DNA of 64,000 nucleotides from Flavobacterium selenitireducens (GCF_014748335.1 NZ_JAAVIY010000001.1:434001-498000), one strand, 5' to 3'. Shown: positions 35,111 to 45,813, counted from the stretch's first letter. Made by a program: numbers and translations. The notes: generated by a model not told the origin, from the letters alone.

Positions 35111-36631
35111 TTATTTTTGTTTTTTTTGCGTCGTATGCGCATTAAGCGACCAAACGTGTCCTTGCCTGGCAATCAGGGCTTCGGCACTCTCCGGCCCCCA
35201 TGTTCCGGCAGCGTAGTTCGGGAAGTCCAGCGAATCGCGGCTCTCCCACGCTTCGAGGATCGGCGTGATCACGTCCCAGGCTTCCACAACCTGGTCGGAA
35301 CGCATGAAAAGCGTCGTGTCTCCCTGCATGGCATCCTGTAAAAGGGTTTCATAGGCTTCGGGCGTCTGGGTCGAACAATTGTCGTAGTCAAAGATCATTT
35401 CCGCCGGATTCAGGTTCATTTCCAACCCGTGCTTTTTGGACATGAACCTCAGCCTGATATCCATCGACGGCTGGATGTTGATCGTCAATCGGTTTGCCAT
35501 AAGGCTGTCTTCCTGGGTTTTCGAAAACGTGGAGTGAGGCACGGGACGGAACTGGATCGTGATCGACGATATCTTCTCCTGCATCCTTTTCCCGGTGCGC
35601 AAATAAAACGGAACATCCTGCCAGCGCCAGTTGTCGAGATAAAATTTGATCGCCGCGAATGTTTCCGTATTGGAATATTCGTCAACCTGTGACTCCTCTC
35701 GGTAACCCTTTACCTTGTTGCCCTGCACCCAACCGGCGTCATACTGGCCGCGTACGGCATAGCGATGCACTTCCTCGGGACGTATGCGGCGAACCGCCCT
35801 CAACACATCCACTTTCCTGTTCCGGATTTCTTCGGCGTCGAACGAAACCGGCGGTTCCATTGCGACCATGCACAAGATCTGCAACAAATGGTTCTGTATC
35901 ATGTCGCGCAAGGCTCCGGCTCCCTCGTAATAGCCGCCGCGTTCCTCCACGCCTACTTCTTCGGCAACCGTAATCTGGACATAATCGATGTAGTTGCGGT
36001 TCCAAAGCGGTTCGAATAGCGTATTGGCAAACCGGAACGCGAGGATGTTCTGGACCGTTTCCTTGCCGAGATAATGGTCAATACGGTAAATTTGTTGCTC
36101 TTCGAAGGTCTTGACGAGCAATTTATTGAGTTCGATCGCCGTCTGTTTGTTGTGCCCGAACGGCTTCTCAATGATGATCCTGTCGGTTTTGGGATGGTCG
36201 GCGAGTTTTGCCTTCTTGATGTTGACGCTGGCGGTTTCGATGAATTGGGGCGATACCGAAAGATAGAACAGCCGTTCGGCCCTCATGCCCCATTCCTTGT
36301 CGATGGCGTCCATTTTCATGGCGAGCGCCTTGTACGATTCCAGGTCGTTGATATCGGATACGAAATAGCTCACCGATTTTTCGAATTGTGCCCATTTTTC
36401 GGGATCCGGCTTGCCCTTTCGTGAAAATTTGCCAAGGCTTTCCAACAAATGATCGGCATAATCGGAATCTTTCAATTTGGTGCGCCCGAGTCCGATAAGG
36501 GCAAATTTCTCGTTCATCCAGCCGTCGAGGAATAAATTGTAGAAAGCCGGAATCAGTTTTCGGTTGGCAAGGTCTCCTGTACCGCCAAAAATGACGATGA
36601 TGGTAGGATTGGTGTGTTTAGCGGAAGGCAT
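35111..36631 (-). CDS. zwf: Glucose-6-phosphate 1-dehydrogenase
   Basis: 506 residues, the expected length. The coenzyme site is [15 protein letters not shown] at the N terminus, and the active site [19 protein letters not shown] carries the catalytic His. It oxidises glucose-6-phosphate with NADP (or NAD). It lies 30 bases after gnd and directly before pgl. Here the entry enzyme is encoded fourth in the operon, after the non-oxidative genes. Confidence 0.96.
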   Translation of the reverse strand: MPSAKHTNPTIIVIFGGTGDLANRKLIPAFYNLFLDGWMNEKFALIGLGRTKLKDSDYADHLLESLGKFSRKGKPDPEKWAQFEKSVSYFVSDINDLESYKALAMKMDAIDKEWGMRAERLFYLSVSPQFIETASVNIKKAKLADHPKTDRIIIEKPFGHNKQTAIELNKLLVKTFEEQQIYRIDHYLGKETVQNILAFRFANTLFEPLWNRNYIDYVQITVAEEVGVEERGGYYEGAGALRDMIQNHLLQILCMVAMEPPVSFDAEEIRNRKVDVLRAVRRIRPEEVHRYAVRGQYDAGWVQGNKVKGYREESQVDEYSNTETFAAIKFYLDNWRWQDVPFYLRTGKRMQEKISSITIQFRPVPHSTFSKTQEDSLMANRLTINIQPSMDIRLRFMSKKHGLEMNLNPAEMIFDYDNCSTQTPEAYETLLQDAMQGDTTLFMRSDQVVEAWDVITPILEAWESRDSLDFPNYAAGTWGPESAEALIARQGHVWSLNAHTTQKKQK

Positions 36632-36661
36632 TGTCGTGTTTGTTGGTTTAAGATATTGTGG

Positions 36662-38071
36662 TTACTCCCAAATGGTGTGGAAGAAACCTTCCTTATCGGT
36701 GCGTTCGTAAGTATGGGCACCAAAAAAATCGCGTTGCGCCTGGATCAGGTTCGTCGGAAGGACGGCGCTGCGGTATCCGTCGAAATAACTCAGTGATGAC
36801 AGCAAGACCGGAGCCGGTATGCCTTTGTCGATGGCGAGTTTTGCAATCGTGCGCGCCGCGTCCTGGCGATCGAGAAGCGTCTTTGCGATATCGGAATCCA
36901 GCAAAATATTCTGCAATCCAGGGTTGTCGCTAAAAGCTTTGCGGAAGCTCTCGAGGCAAGCCGCCCGGATAATACAGCCGCCGCGCCAGATCTTGGTGAC
37001 TTCCTGCAGGTCGATTTCGTACAGGTATTCTTTCGAGGCGGCAGCCAATTGCGCCAAACCTTGTGCGTAAATGGTGATCATCGCAAAATAATACGCCTCC
37101 TGCAGCGACCGGAAAATCGGTTCGAGATCCGTCTTTGTGTCGTCGGATGCCGCGTTTTGCAACAATTGGGAAGCCAGCAATCGCTCTTGTTTGTGGGCCG
37201 AAAGATTTCGCATGCTCACGGCAGCGTCTATCGAAGGAACGGCAACCTGTAAGTCCATCGCGTTTTGGGACGTCCATTTTCCTGTTCCTTTGGAGCGCGC
37301 CCAGTCGGAGATGACGTGAACCAGCAAACTACCGGTTTCCTCATCTTTGAATTTGAGGATTTCCGCTGTAATTTCGATCAGGAACGATTGAAGTTCGCCT
37401 TGGTTCCAATCAGCAAAAAGCTGTTGGATCTGTTCATCATCGGCTCCCAATCCACGCTTGAGCAGGTCATAGGTTTCGGAAATGAGTTGCATGATCGCAT
37501 ATTCGATACCGTTGTGCACCATTTTGACGTAATTCCCTGCCGAGCCGTTTCCGAGGTAGGCCACGCACGGCTCTCCGTTGACTTTTGCGGCTATCGCCTC
37601 GAAAATCGGACGCAGTCTTTCATAAGCCTGTTTGTCGCCACCCGGCATCATGCTTGGGCCAAAACGAGCACCGCTTTCGCCTCCTGAGATTCCCATCCCG
37701 AAAAAATGGATGCCTTTCTCTTTTAAGGCCATAAATCGGCGGTTGGTGTCGGTAAAATAAGAATTGCCACCGTCGATGACGATATCGCCCGTTTCAAGGT
37801 GTGGCAACAGGCTCTCTATGGCCATGTCTACGGGAACGCCTGCCGGGACAAGCAGCATGATGGCCCGGGGCGTCGTCAGCGACTGGGCGAAAGCTTCGGG
37901 TGAGATCGTACCAAAAACGGATTGACCCGGTTGTGCGGCGGCCTCGAACAGCGCGGCCTTTTCGGGATTCAGATCGAGTCCTGCGGCGGAAAAACCGTGG
38001 TCGGCGACATTCAACAGGATATTGCTTCCCATTACGCCGAGGCCTACCGTCCCAAAATCGTATTGATTCAT
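36662..38071 (-). CDS. gnd: 6-phosphogluconate dehydrogenase, decarboxylating
   Basis: 469 residues. The NADP site GTVGLGVMGSNILLNVADHG, the substrate motif VIDGGNSYFTDT and the catalytic YVKMVHNGIEYAIMQL are all present, as is the long all-helical C-terminal domain of the dimeric enzyme. It converts 6-phosphogluconate to ribulose-5-phosphate with release of CO2. It starts 10 bases after the rpiB stop. Confidence 0.96.
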   Translation of the reverse strand: MNQYDFGTVGLGVMGSNILLNVADHGFSAAGLDLNPEKAALFEAAAQPGQSVFGTISPEAFAQSLTTPRAIMLLVPAGVPVDMAIESLLPHLETGDIVIDGGNSYFTDTNRRFMALKEKGIHFFGMGISGGESGARFGPSMMPGGDKQAYERLRPIFEAIAAKVNGEPCVAYLGNGSAGNYVKMVHNGIEYAIMQLISETYDLLKRGLGADDEQIQQLFADWNQGELQSFLIEITAEILKFKDEETGSLLVHVISDWARSKGTGKWTSQNAMDLQVAVPSIDAAVSMRNLSAHKQERLLASQLLQNAASDDTKTDLEPIFRSLQEAYYFAMITIYAQGLAQLAAASKEYLYEIDLQEVTKIWRGGCIIRAACLESFRKAFSDNPGLQNILLDSDIAKTLLDRQDAARTIAKLAIDKGIPAPVLLSSLSYFDGYRSAVLPTNLIQAQRDFFGAHTYERTDKEGFFHTIWE

Positions 38072-38081
38072 GTGATATGTG

Positions 38082-38543
38082 TTATGTATTATTATTGTGT
38101 TTGTTTTCTAAGGCGATCACCTTGTCCAATCTGCGTTGGAAGCGCTCGCCTCCGTCGTATTTCGCGTGGAGAAAGGTTCGGATAAGTTCGGAAATCAAAG
38201 CCGCGCCCAAAACCCGTCCGCCGAGGCAGATCAGGTTCAAATCGTCGTGCTCGACACCTTGGTGGGCCGAATAGGTTTCGGTTATCAAGGCTGCGCGGAC
38301 ACCCTTGAATTTATTTGCCGCGACCGAAACGCCTACGCCGCTTCCGCAGATGGCGATCCCTTTCGCCACTTCTCCCGAAGCAACGGCAGTGGCCAACGGT
38401 ATGATGATGTCAGGATAGTCGTCCTGGGCGTCATAAGAAAACGCACCGTAATCTTTGACATCAAATCCCGCGTCCAAAAGTTCTTTGAGAACCGTTTGTT
38501 TCTGTTCGAATCCTGCGTGGTCGGAGGCGATCCCTATCTTCAT
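38082..38543 (-). CDS. rpiB: Ribose-5-phosphate isomerase B
   Basis: 153 residues from the ATG at 38543; the TTG two codons earlier is a less likely start. RpiB/LacAB features are IGIASDHAGFEQK, the active-site Cys in GIAICGSGVGVSVAANK, and NLICLGGRVLG. It interconverts ribulose-5-phosphate and ribose-5-phosphate. It follows tkt by two bases, so it is co-translated. Confidence 0.94.
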   Translation of the reverse strand: MKIGIASDHAGFEQKQTVLKELLDAGFDVKDYGAFSYDAQDDYPDIIIPLATAVASGEVAKGIAICGSGVGVSVAANKFKGVRAALITETYSAHQGVEHDDLNLICLGGRVLGAALISELIRTFLHAKYDGGERFQRRLDKVIALENKHNNNT

Positions 38544-38545
38544 GG

Positions 38546-40546
38546 TCAATTATTGAGTAATGCCTTGGCTCTTTTGTACACGTTCTCGGCCGTAAACCCG
38601 AAGTGTTCCAAAACTTCGTCTCCGGGCCCGGATTCCCCAAAACGGTCAATGCCGATAACATCGCCCTGCGTCGAAACATATTTGTACCAGGCCTGCGTCA
38701 CTCCGGCTTCAACCGCCAGACGCTTTTGGATGGACGGCGGCAAAACACTTTCCCGGTAGGCTTTCGATTGCAGTTCGAAAAGTTCAAAACTCGGCAGGCT
38801 GACGACACGGGCCGAAATTCCATCCTGTTGCAGTTTTTCCTGGGCCGAAAGGACGAGCTGCACTTCGGAACCCGTAGCGATCAATATGATTTCGGGAGAC
38901 TTTTCCGAATCGCGCAAGATATAGCCGCCTTTGGAAAGTTGGGAAGCCGATGCGAATTTTTCCTGGTCGATAACCGGAAGCTTTTGTCGCGTCAGGATCA
39001 ATGCGACCGGCCCTTTTTTGCGATGCACCGCGACTCGCCAGGCAGCTGCGGTTTCGTTGGCGTCGGCCGGACGTATCACCGTCAGGTTTGGAATGGCCCT
39101 TAAAGCCGTGACGTGTTCCACCGGTTGGTGTGTCGGCCCGTCTTCTCCAAGCCCGATGCTGTCGTGGGTAAAAATGTAGGTCACGGGCGCTTCTGTCAAG
39201 GCCGCCAGTCGGATAGCCCCGCGCATATAATCTGAAAAAGTCAGGAATGTGCCGCCGTAAGCCCGAATGCCGCCGTGTGCCGCCATTCCGTTTAGGATGC
39301 CGCCCATGGCGTGTTCGCGAACGCCGAACCAGATATTGCTGTTGCCGTAATGTCCGGCCTGGAAGCTGTCTTCGCCTTTGCCCGGTGTGCTGTTCGAGCT
39401 CGCCAGGTCCGCAGAACCGCCAATGACCCAAGGCACGTTCTTCCTGATGGCCTCGAGTACCTTGCCGGAAGCTTCGCGCGTCGCCAGTGACTCTCCTGAC
39501 TCGAAAGTCGGGAAACCGGCGTCCCAACCTTGCGGAAGCTCGCCATCTAAACTGGTTTGGAATGCGTTTGCTTTTTCGGGATTCGCTTTGGAATAGGCGT
39601 CGAATTCAGACTGCCAATCCTCGTATTTTTGCATTTTTGCTTCGACGTGACTGTCGAAAAGTGCTTTGGCTTCGTCGGGAATATAAAACGTCGCATTGGC
39701 ATCCCAAGCGAAATGTTCCTTGGTCTTTTTGAGATTTTCCTCTCCCAACGGATTGCCGTGGACTTTGTTGGTTCCCTGTAGCGGACTTCCGAAACCGATG
39801 ATCGTCTTGACGGAAATCAGCGTCGGTTTTTGGGTTTCCTGCTGAGCCGCGCGGATCGCGTTTTCGATTGAAGCCAGATCGTTGCCGTCTTCTACCGTGA
39901 TCGTATGCCAGCCGTAAGCATCGAACCGCTGCGTTACGCTTTCCGTAAAGGCAAGACTGGTCGGGCCGTCGAGCGAAATCAGGTTGTCGTCGTAGAGGTA
40001 GATCAATTTCCCTAATTTGAGGTGGCCGGCAAGAGAGGCCGCTTCCGATGCGATCCCTTCCATAAGGTCGCCGTCGCTTACGATCGCATAGGTATAATGA
40101 TCGATGATTTCCTTCCCGTATTGTTCAGCGAGAAAAGCCTCGGCGATCGCCTCTCCTACGCCATTGGCAAAACCCTGGCCCAGTGGTCCGGTCGTGACCT
40201 CGATCCCCGGGGCAAGCGTAGATTCCGGATGACCCGGCGTTTTGGACCCTAATTGCCGAAAATTGCGCAACTCCTCCATCGGAAGGTCATAGCCGTAGAG
40301 GTGCAACAGGCTGTAAAGCAATGCCGAGCCATGCCCCGCCGACAGGATGAAGCGGTCGCGATCTGGCCACGAAGGATCACCAGGGTTGAATTTCAAAAAA
40401 CGGCTCCAGAGCACATACGCCATAGGCGCGGCGCCCAAGGGTAATCCGGGATGTCCGGAGTTTGCTTTTTGGACCATATCTGTCGATAGGAATCTCAGGG
40501 TATTGACGGCTAGTTCGTCATGGGCGGTGAAGTCTGGTTGCGCCAT
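38546..40546 (-). CDS. tkt: Transketolase
   Basis: 666 residues from the ATG at 40546; the frame is open upstream, but this start gives the usual transketolase N terminus. Substrate and cofactor sites are visible: [41 protein letters not shown], the TPP/Mg motif [13 protein letters not shown], and [19 protein letters not shown]. It moves two-carbon units between pentose and other sugar phosphates. It is the first gene of the pentose phosphate operon, behind a -7 element. Confidence 0.95.
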   Translation of the reverse strand: MAQPDFTAHDELAVNTLRFLSTDMVQKANSGHPGLPLGAAPMAYVLWSRFLKFNPGDPSWPDRDRFILSAGHGSALLYSLLHLYGYDLPMEELRNFRQLGSKTPGHPESTLAPGIEVTTGPLGQGFANGVGEAIAEAFLAEQYGKEIIDHYTYAIVSDGDLMEGIASEAASLAGHLKLGKLIYLYDDNLISLDGPTSLAFTESVTQRFDAYGWHTITVEDGNDLASIENAIRAAQQETQKPTLISVKTIIGFGSPLQGTNKVHGNPLGEENLKKTKEHFAWDANATFYIPDEAKALFDSHVEAKMQKYEDWQSEFDAYSKANPEKANAFQTSLDGELPQGWDAGFPTFESGESLATREASGKVLEAIRKNVPWVIGGSADLASSNSTPGKGEDSFQAGHYGNSNIWFGVREHAMGGILNGMAAHGGIRAYGGTFLTFSDYMRGAIRLAALTEAPVTYIFTHDSIGLGEDGPTHQPVEHVTALRAIPNLTVIRPADANETAAAWRVAVHRKKGPVALILTRQKLPVIDQEKFASASQLSKGGYILRDSEKSPEIILIATGSEVQLVLSAQEKLQQDGISARVVSLPSFELFELQSKAYRESVLPPSIQKRLAVEAGVTQAWYKYVSTQGDVIGIDRFGESGPGDEVLEHFGFTAENVYKRAKALLNN

Positions 40547-40876
40547 GTTTTGCTTTTTCCCCAAAGTTAAGATTTGCCCGGCGGATAGCCGCATCCGATG
40601 CCGACAAATTTTCAATAAGGGCTTCCCAACCCGATCGAACCGACGCCATCGCCTACAGCTTGACTTGGATCCCGATGTCGCGCAATTGGACAATATCCAT
40701 ACAAAACCGACAAGAATTCGTGTTTTTCAATGGAGAAGATGCCGAGGTTGCCAAACGAAATTCTGCACGGAAATAGCGGCACGTTGTAAGTATACAGCCG
40801 CGAACAATGGCGAACTTTAGCCAATAGGCCGCATCGCGAAAGCGGACATTTTTCGACAATTAAAAAACACGATATC
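40547..40876. other. 330-base divergent region between tkt and the DUF3606 gene
   Basis: It holds the tkt-side -7 element at 40562-40569 and no gene I can support. Short open frames here have no recognisable features, and no strong hairpin was found. Confidence 0.5.
40562..40569 (-). promoter_or_regulatory. -7 element (TAACTTTG) of the pentose phosphate operon
   Basis: The minus strand reads TAACTTTG, a full consensus match 15 bases before the transketolase ATG, which implies a leader of fewer than 10 bases. A properly spaced -33 TTG was not found. Confidence 0.45.
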
Positions 40877-41068
40877 ATGGCAGACAACAAATCAAAAACC
40901 GGTAAGGCGGATCGCAACAAAGTGAGCGGTTCGGAAAACTACGAAATCCAATATTTCAAAGAAAAGCTCGGAGTTTCAAGCCAGGCTGTTTCCGGAGCGA
41001 TACGCGCAACGGGATCGAACGACCGAAAAGTGCTTACTGATTACCTCAAAGCCAAGCACAACAAGTAA
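40877..41068 (+). CDS. DUF3606 small protein
   Basis: 63 residues. The pattern of a polar start with KADRNKVSG, then YEIQYFKEKLGVSSQAVSGAI and a final NDRKVLTDYLK is that of DUF3606, small proteins often found near stress genes. The helical core resembles a mini DNA-binding fold, but no function is established. It is followed by the Rieske oxidoreductase and ligD, a set often seen together in soil bacteria facing desiccation or DNA damage. Confidence 0.8.
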   Translation: MADNKSKTGKADRNKVSGSENYEIQYFKEKLGVSSQAVSGAIRATGSNDRKVLTDYLKAKHNK

Positions 41069-41084
41069 CTATAACCGAAGACAC

Positions 41085-42674
41085 ATGCAAACGAATCCAC
41101 CTTTTGACAGTAACAAGACCGCCGGCCTTCACCAATCGTATTGGACTGAGACGGCACCATCCTTGGCGTTTGGATCGATTTCAGCCCATGTCGTCACGGA
41201 AGTGTTGGTCGTCGGGGCCGGAATTTCCGGACTTACGACTGCTTATTACCTCCTGAAAGCCGGCAAGCGCGTCGTAATTGTCGACGACGGGAACGCAGGC
41301 AGTGGGGAAACCGGCCGAACCACCGCTCATATTACGTGTGCCCTCGACGACCGCTACTACGACATCGAACGCATCTTCAGCAAGGAAGACGCTAGACTCG
41401 CAGCCGAAAGCCATACCGAGGCGATCCGCCAAATCGAAGCGATCGTAAGCCAGGAAGGTATCGACTGCAATTTCATGCATATCGACGGTTTTCTGTTCCG
41501 ACACGAAACCGATCCGGCCAAAAACCTCGACAAGGAATTCGAGGCGACGCAACGAGCGGGAATTCCGACCGACTGGGCAGTTCCGCCAGGGATAGACGAA
41601 GTTCCGGAAAACCGCGCGATCCGGTTTCCTTCCCAGGCGCAATTCCACGCGATGCACTATTTGAATGGACTCGCCCGGGCCGTAGAAAGGCTCGGCGGCA
41701 AGATTTACACGCAAAGCAAGGCGACCGACATCACGTCGAAAGGCGCGAAAGTCAACGGATTCGATGTCGCTGCCGACCAAATCGTCGTGGCTACCAACAG
41801 TCCCAGCAACGACATTTTCGCGATGCACACCAAGCAGGCCCCATATCGAAGCTACGTCATCGGCGCCCGCATCAAGAAAGGCGCATTGCCGTATGCGTTG
41901 TGGTGGGACACGGGAGACCAGGAATCGAAATGGACCAGCTTTCCCTATCACTACGTCCGTTTGGAACCTCTCGACGACGCATACGACCTGCTTATCTCAG
42001 GAGGCGAAGACCACAAAACCGGACAGGCAGCGTCCGAAAACCTGCCCGAAGAAGATCGTTACACCAAGCTTGAAGCCTGGACACGCGGCTATTTCCCTCT
42101 AATCGAAGATGTCCGTTACCGCTGGTCCGGACAGGTTATGGAACCCGTTGACTGCCTCGCTTTCATCGGGCGAAATCCCGGAAACGACAACGTGTATATC
42201 GCAACCGGAGATTCGGGAAATGGCATTACGCATGGCACGATTGCGGGAAAATTGATTACGGACCTGATTGTCGGCAACCCAAATCCGTACGAAAAACTGT
42301 ATGATCCTTCCCGTATATCCCTTTCGACCGCGAAAGATTTTATCTCCGAGCAGGCCAACGTAGCCAAACAATATGCGGATTGGTTTTCGAAAGAGGACCT
42401 CCAGGATGCCGAACAAATCGCTCCGGGACAAGGTGCGGTAATCGGTGGCAGGCTTGACAAAAAGGCGGCCTATCGCAACGATGACGGTACGCTTGAGGTG
42501 TTCAGTGCCGTTTGTCCTCACCTGGGTTGTATCGTAAGGTGGAACAATGACGAAAAAAGTTTCGACTGCCCTTGCCACGGTTCGCGATTCGATACGAAAG
42601 GCTGTGTGCTCAACGGCCCGGCAACGAGTGACCTGGAAAAACGGAACATGAAACCAGCATCGGATGGACAATAG
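41085..42674 (+). CDS. FAD-dependent oxidoreductase with C-terminal Rieske [2Fe-2S] domain
   Basis: 529 residues. Residues 1-400 form a DAO-type FAD domain (VLVVGAGISGLTTAYYLLKAG, then GSGETGRTTAHITCALDDRYY). Residues about 430-529 are a Rieske domain with both ligand pairs: CPHLGC and CPCHGSRFD. It probably passes electrons between a reduced substrate and the iron-sulfur cluster; the substrate is unknown. It lies 16 bases after DUF3606 and overlaps ligD by 11 bases. Confidence 0.88.
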   Translation: MQTNPPFDSNKTAGLHQSYWTETAPSLAFGSISAHVVTEVLVVGAGISGLTTAYYLLKAGKRVVIVDDGNAGSGETGRTTAHITCALDDRYYDIERIFSKEDARLAAESHTEAIRQIEAIVSQEGIDCNFMHIDGFLFRHETDPAKNLDKEFEATQRAGIPTDWAVPPGIDEVPENRAIRFPSQAQFHAMHYLNGLARAVERLGGKIYTQSKATDITSKGAKVNGFDVAADQIVVATNSPSNDIFAMHTKQAPYRSYVIGARIKKGALPYALWWDTGDQESKWTSFPYHYVRLEPLDDAYDLLISGGEDHKTGQAASENLPEEDRYTKLEAWTRGYFPLIEDVRYRWSGQVMEPVDCLAFIGRNPGNDNVYIATGDSGNGITHGTIAGKLITDLIVGNPNPYEKLYDPSRISLSTAKDFISEQANVAKQYADWFSKEDLQDAEQIAPGQGAVIGGRLDKKAAYRNDDGTLEVFSAVCPHLGCIVRWNNDEKSFDCPCHGSRFDTKGCVLNGPATSDLEKRNMKPASDGQ

Positions 42675-44718
42675 CTCAACAAAGGCCAAATCGCTTCAAA
42701 GCAACCTCGCTTCGCTGTTGAAAGGAGCGACTGATGCGAAAATGCCGACCGGTATCAAACCCATGCTGGCGACCCTTACCGAGGCCCCTTTCGAAAATCC
42801 CGACTGGCGCTATGAGGTCAAGTGGGACGGTTATCGCGCCTTTGCCTACGTACAAAACGGACAGGTCGAACTTTCCTCCCGCAACAATAAATCGTTCAGC
42901 GAGAAATTTTACCCGATAACGGAATTGATGTCGAAATGGACGATCAATGTGGTGCTCGACGGGGAAGTTTTGGTCATCGGGAAAGAAGGCAAAGCCGATT
43001 TCGGGGCGCTCCAAAACTGGCGCAGCGAGGCCGACGGCGATTTGGTCTTTTATGCGTTCGACATTTTGTGGTACGACGGGAAAAATACGATGGAATTGCC
43101 GCTTTCCGAACGTCAGGCTATTCTGGCGGCCATTTTGCCGACAGGTGACGATCGCGTCCGGATCAGCAAAGTATTCGATACGAATGGACACGATTTCTTC
43201 GAGGCTGCCAAAAAAATGGGGCTCGAAGGCATCATGGCCAAAAAATCCGATTCGAAGTATCTGCCCGACAATCGGTCGAAAGCCTGGCTCAAGATCAAGG
43301 CCAACCAGCGACAGGAAGTCGTCATAGGCGGGTTTACGATCAACGAAGGAAGCAACAAAATGTTCAGTTCGCTGCTGCTCGGCGTTTACGAGGGAAAGAA
43401 ACTGCAATACGTCGGTAAGGTGGGTACGGGTTTCAACGCTAAGATGCAACGCGAGATGATGGAAAAGTTCCGGGAATTGGTTACCGATAAGAATCCGTTC
43501 GAGGTCGTGCCGGACATCAACAAACCGTCGCGCTTCCGACCGAATCCGCCTAAAGCGACCGCTACCTGGCTCAAGCCCGAACTGGTCTGTGAGGTCAGTT
43601 TTACCGAAATTACCTCCGATGGCGTTTTCAGGCATCCGTCGTTCGAAGGCATGCGGAGCGACAAGAAAGCCAAAGAAGTCGTCCTGGAAACGGCCGTCCC
43701 TGTCGAAAAAGGGACCGGAACAAAAAAAACAAAGGCTTCCGCCCAGGCCAAAAAGCTGGTAACGGCCCCGAACGATGCCGGACGGAGGACGCTGCTGAAT
43801 CCGAAAGAAGAAACCCAGGTCAGGAAAATCAACGGACACGATCTCAAATTCACCAACCTGAGTAAAGTGTACTGGCCCGAAGACGGTTTTACCAAACGCG
43901 ACCTTTTTAATTATTACTACCAAATTGCCGACTATATCCTGCCGTATCTCAAAGACCGGCCGTTGTCGCTGAACCGTTTTCCCGGCGGCATCCACGGCAA
44001 GAGTTTCTACCAGAAAGACGTAAAAGACAAGGCACCCGACTGGGCAAAGACCTTCCCGTATACGACCAGTGACGGGGAAGACAAGGAATATCTGGTAGGC
44101 GACCAGGAAGATACGTTGCTCTGGATGGCCACGTTGGGCTGCATCGAAATGAACCCGTGGTTCAGCACCGTAAAGCACCCTGACCATCCCGATTATTGCG
44201 TAATCGATCTGGACCCGGACGAAAATACATTCGAACAAGTAATCGAGGTTGCGCAGGAAGTCAGGAAAATCCTGGACGCCATCGGCATTCCGGGCTATCC
44301 CAAGACGTCGGGCTCCACCGGGATCCATATCTACATCCCGCTCGGTGCCAAGTATTCGTACGACCAATCTCAAATGTTCGCCAAACTCATCGTTACCCTG
44401 ATCCACAACCAGTTGAGCGATTTTACGAGCCTCGAGCGCCAGATCAAAAACCGGGGCGGGAAAATGTATCTCGATTTTCTGCAAAACCGTCCCGGGGCCA
44501 CTATAGCCGGGCCCTATTCACTGCGACCGAAAATTGGGGCGACCGTTTCGATGCCGCTCGATTGGAGTGAAGTCAAGCCAGGGTTGAAGATGAGCGATTT
44601 TACCATTTCCAACGCCGTTGCGCGCGTAAAGTCGGTGGGTGATCTTTTCAAAGGGACGCTGGAAAAGGGTATCGATATGGAAAAAGCGCTTGTTCGCGCC
44701 CAGGAAATGCTCCAATAA
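42664..44718 (+). CDS. ligD: LigD: ATP-dependent DNA ligase fused to NHEJ polymerase, lacking PE domain
   Basis: 684 residues. The ligase domain comes first (about 25-330), with the nucleotidyl lysine Lys53 in EVKWDGYRAF, EGIMAKKSDSKYLP and the later WLKIKANQRQEVVIGGFT. After a basic linker (KKTKASAQAKK) the primase-like polymerase domain runs from about 395, with metal ligands in CVIDLDPDE and GSTGIHIYIP. The N- or mid-positioned 3'-phosphoesterase domain found in long LigD forms is absent. It joins double-strand breaks together with Ku, but no ku gene is in this window. Confidence 0.92.
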   Translation: MDNSSTKAKSLQSNLASLLKGATDAKMPTGIKPMLATLTEAPFENPDWRYEVKWDGYRAFAYVQNGQVELSSRNNKSFSEKFYPITELMSKWTINVVLDGEVLVIGKEGKADFGALQNWRSEADGDLVFYAFDILWYDGKNTMELPLSERQAILAAILPTGDDRVRISKVFDTNGHDFFEAAKKMGLEGIMAKKSDSKYLPDNRSKAWLKIKANQRQEVVIGGFTINEGSNKMFSSLLLGVYEGKKLQYVGKVGTGFNAKMQREMMEKFRELVTDKNPFEVVPDINKPSRFRPNPPKATATWLKPELVCEVSFTEITSDGVFRHPSFEGMRSDKKAKEVVLETAVPVEKGTGTKKTKASAQAKKLVTAPNDAGRRTLLNPKEETQVRKINGHDLKFTNLSKVYWPEDGFTKRDLFNYYYQIADYILPYLKDRPLSLNRFPGGIHGKSFYQKDVKDKAPDWAKTFPYTTSDGEDKEYLVGDQEDTLLWMATLGCIEMNPWFSTVKHPDHPDYCVIDLDPDENTFEQVIEVAQEVRKILDAIGIPGYPKTSGSTGIHIYIPLGAKYSYDQSQMFAKLIVTLIHNQLSDFTSLERQIKNRGGKMYLDFLQNRPGATIAGPYSLRPKIGATVSMPLDWSEVKPGLKMSDFTISNAVARVKSVGDLFKGTLEKGIDMEKALVRAQEMLQ

Positions 44719-44720
44719 AA

Positions 44721-44750
44721 AAAATCCCGACGAAATGCCGGGATTGATAT
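44721..44750. terminator. Hairpin between ligD and the converging SDR gene
   Basis: AATCCCG (44723-44729) pairs with CGGGATT (44739-44745) around a 9-base loop. An A-run precedes it, giving a good T-run for the minus strand; the plus-strand tail is poor in T. Confidence 0.6.
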
Positions 44751-44819
44751 CTGTTGCTGATTGTGCGTAAACTAAAGCTCGTCTGAAAAATTTCTGTAAC
44801 GAAATCTCTTACGGGAATA

Positions 44820-45620
44820 TCACTTTTGATCTTTTTCGGCAGGCTCCTGCATTTTTTTGAGTTGCTCGGCCTGTATGGTTGCCGGCGTGACGTTTCCAAG
44901 GGCGACCTGCACCTTGTTTTTTAAACCTGAAACCACTTTGTCTGAGCCGGACATCAGCGCCTCATAGCCGTCTTTGGCGACGTCAGCGGGATCGGCCATC
45001 GCATCCTTGTCCTGGGCGACCTTGCTCGAGAGCATGCCTGCCTTGTTGAAAAAGTCAGTATCGGTCACACCCGGAAGCAGGGCCGTTACGGTAATTTCGG
45101 TAGTTGACAACTCCGAACGCAAGCCTTCGGTAAACGATAACACGAAAGCTTTGGTAGCGTGGTAGACTGCTTGCCAAGGCCCGGGTGTCGTACCGGCGAT
45201 CGAGGCTACGTTGAGGATTTTTCCGCTGTTGCGCCCCACCATTTCCGTGACGAAATGTTTGGTCAGGATGACCGTCGCTGCAATGTTGAGGTCGATGATC
45301 GCCAACTCCCTCTCGAGTTCATTGTCCTGGAACAAGCCATATGCGCCCTGTCCCGCGTTATTGACGAGGACATCGACCATTATGCCTTTCGATTGTACCT
45401 CATCGATGACCGCCTGTACCTGGTCTTTCTGAAACAGGTCTTTTGCGATTGTGACCACTTCGATTCCTTCGCTGCGAAACTCGGCCGCTTTGCGATCCAG
45501 TTCGTCCTTGTTTCTCGAGACGATGATCAGATTGTACTTATCCCTGGCAAAGAGTTTGGCAAGCTCATAACCTATCCCACTTGTGGCACCCGTGATCAGT
45601 GCGAATTTTGCATTTGACAT
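44820..45620 (-). CDS. Short-chain dehydrogenase/reductase
   Basis: 266 residues from the ATG at 45620; the frame is open upstream without coding character. The NADP site is ALITGATSGIGYELAKLF, followed by VLVNNAGQGAYG, the catalytic Ser in VASIAG and the Tyr/Lys pair in YHATKAF. The classical SDR subclass is clear but the substrate is not. The C terminus carries an extra charged tail (KKMQEPAEKDQK). Confidence 0.88.
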   Translation of the reverse strand: MSNAKFALITGATSGIGYELAKLFARDKYNLIIVSRNKDELDRKAAEFRSEGIEVVTIAKDLFQKDQVQAVIDEVQSKGIMVDVLVNNAGQGAYGLFQDNELERELAIIDLNIAATVILTKHFVTEMVGRNSGKILNVASIAGTTPGPWQAVYHATKAFVLSFTEGLRSELSTTEITVTALLPGVTDTDFFNKAGMLSSKVAQDKDAMADPADVAKDGYEALMSGSDKVVSGLKNKVQVALGNVTPATIQAEQLKKMQEPAEKDQK

Positions 45621-45813
45621 ATATTCGGTTTTTAATCGTTCGTAAATAGTATCGGAACTCCAAGTTAGCAATCGACAATGCAAAGCGCTTACACTTAAAC
45701 CGGAAATGCTGGCAGGATAAATGCGATTCGGACATACGGCTTTGCATCCAATAGCCACGATCATGTCAGCCAATACCAAAATCGTGTTGGCGACATTATT
45801 TAATATCCCGAAC

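Noticed and set aside
40547..40693. Upstream extension of transketolase by 49 codons
   Set aside because: It runs through the -7 element and lacks coding character; the ATG at 40546 gives the normal enzyme length.
42676..44484. 602-codon open frame on the minus strand opposite ligD
   Set aside because: It lies wholly antisense to a clearly conserved LigD, has no domain signature and an improbable composition rich in Phe, Arg and Val; it is a by-product of LigD codon use.
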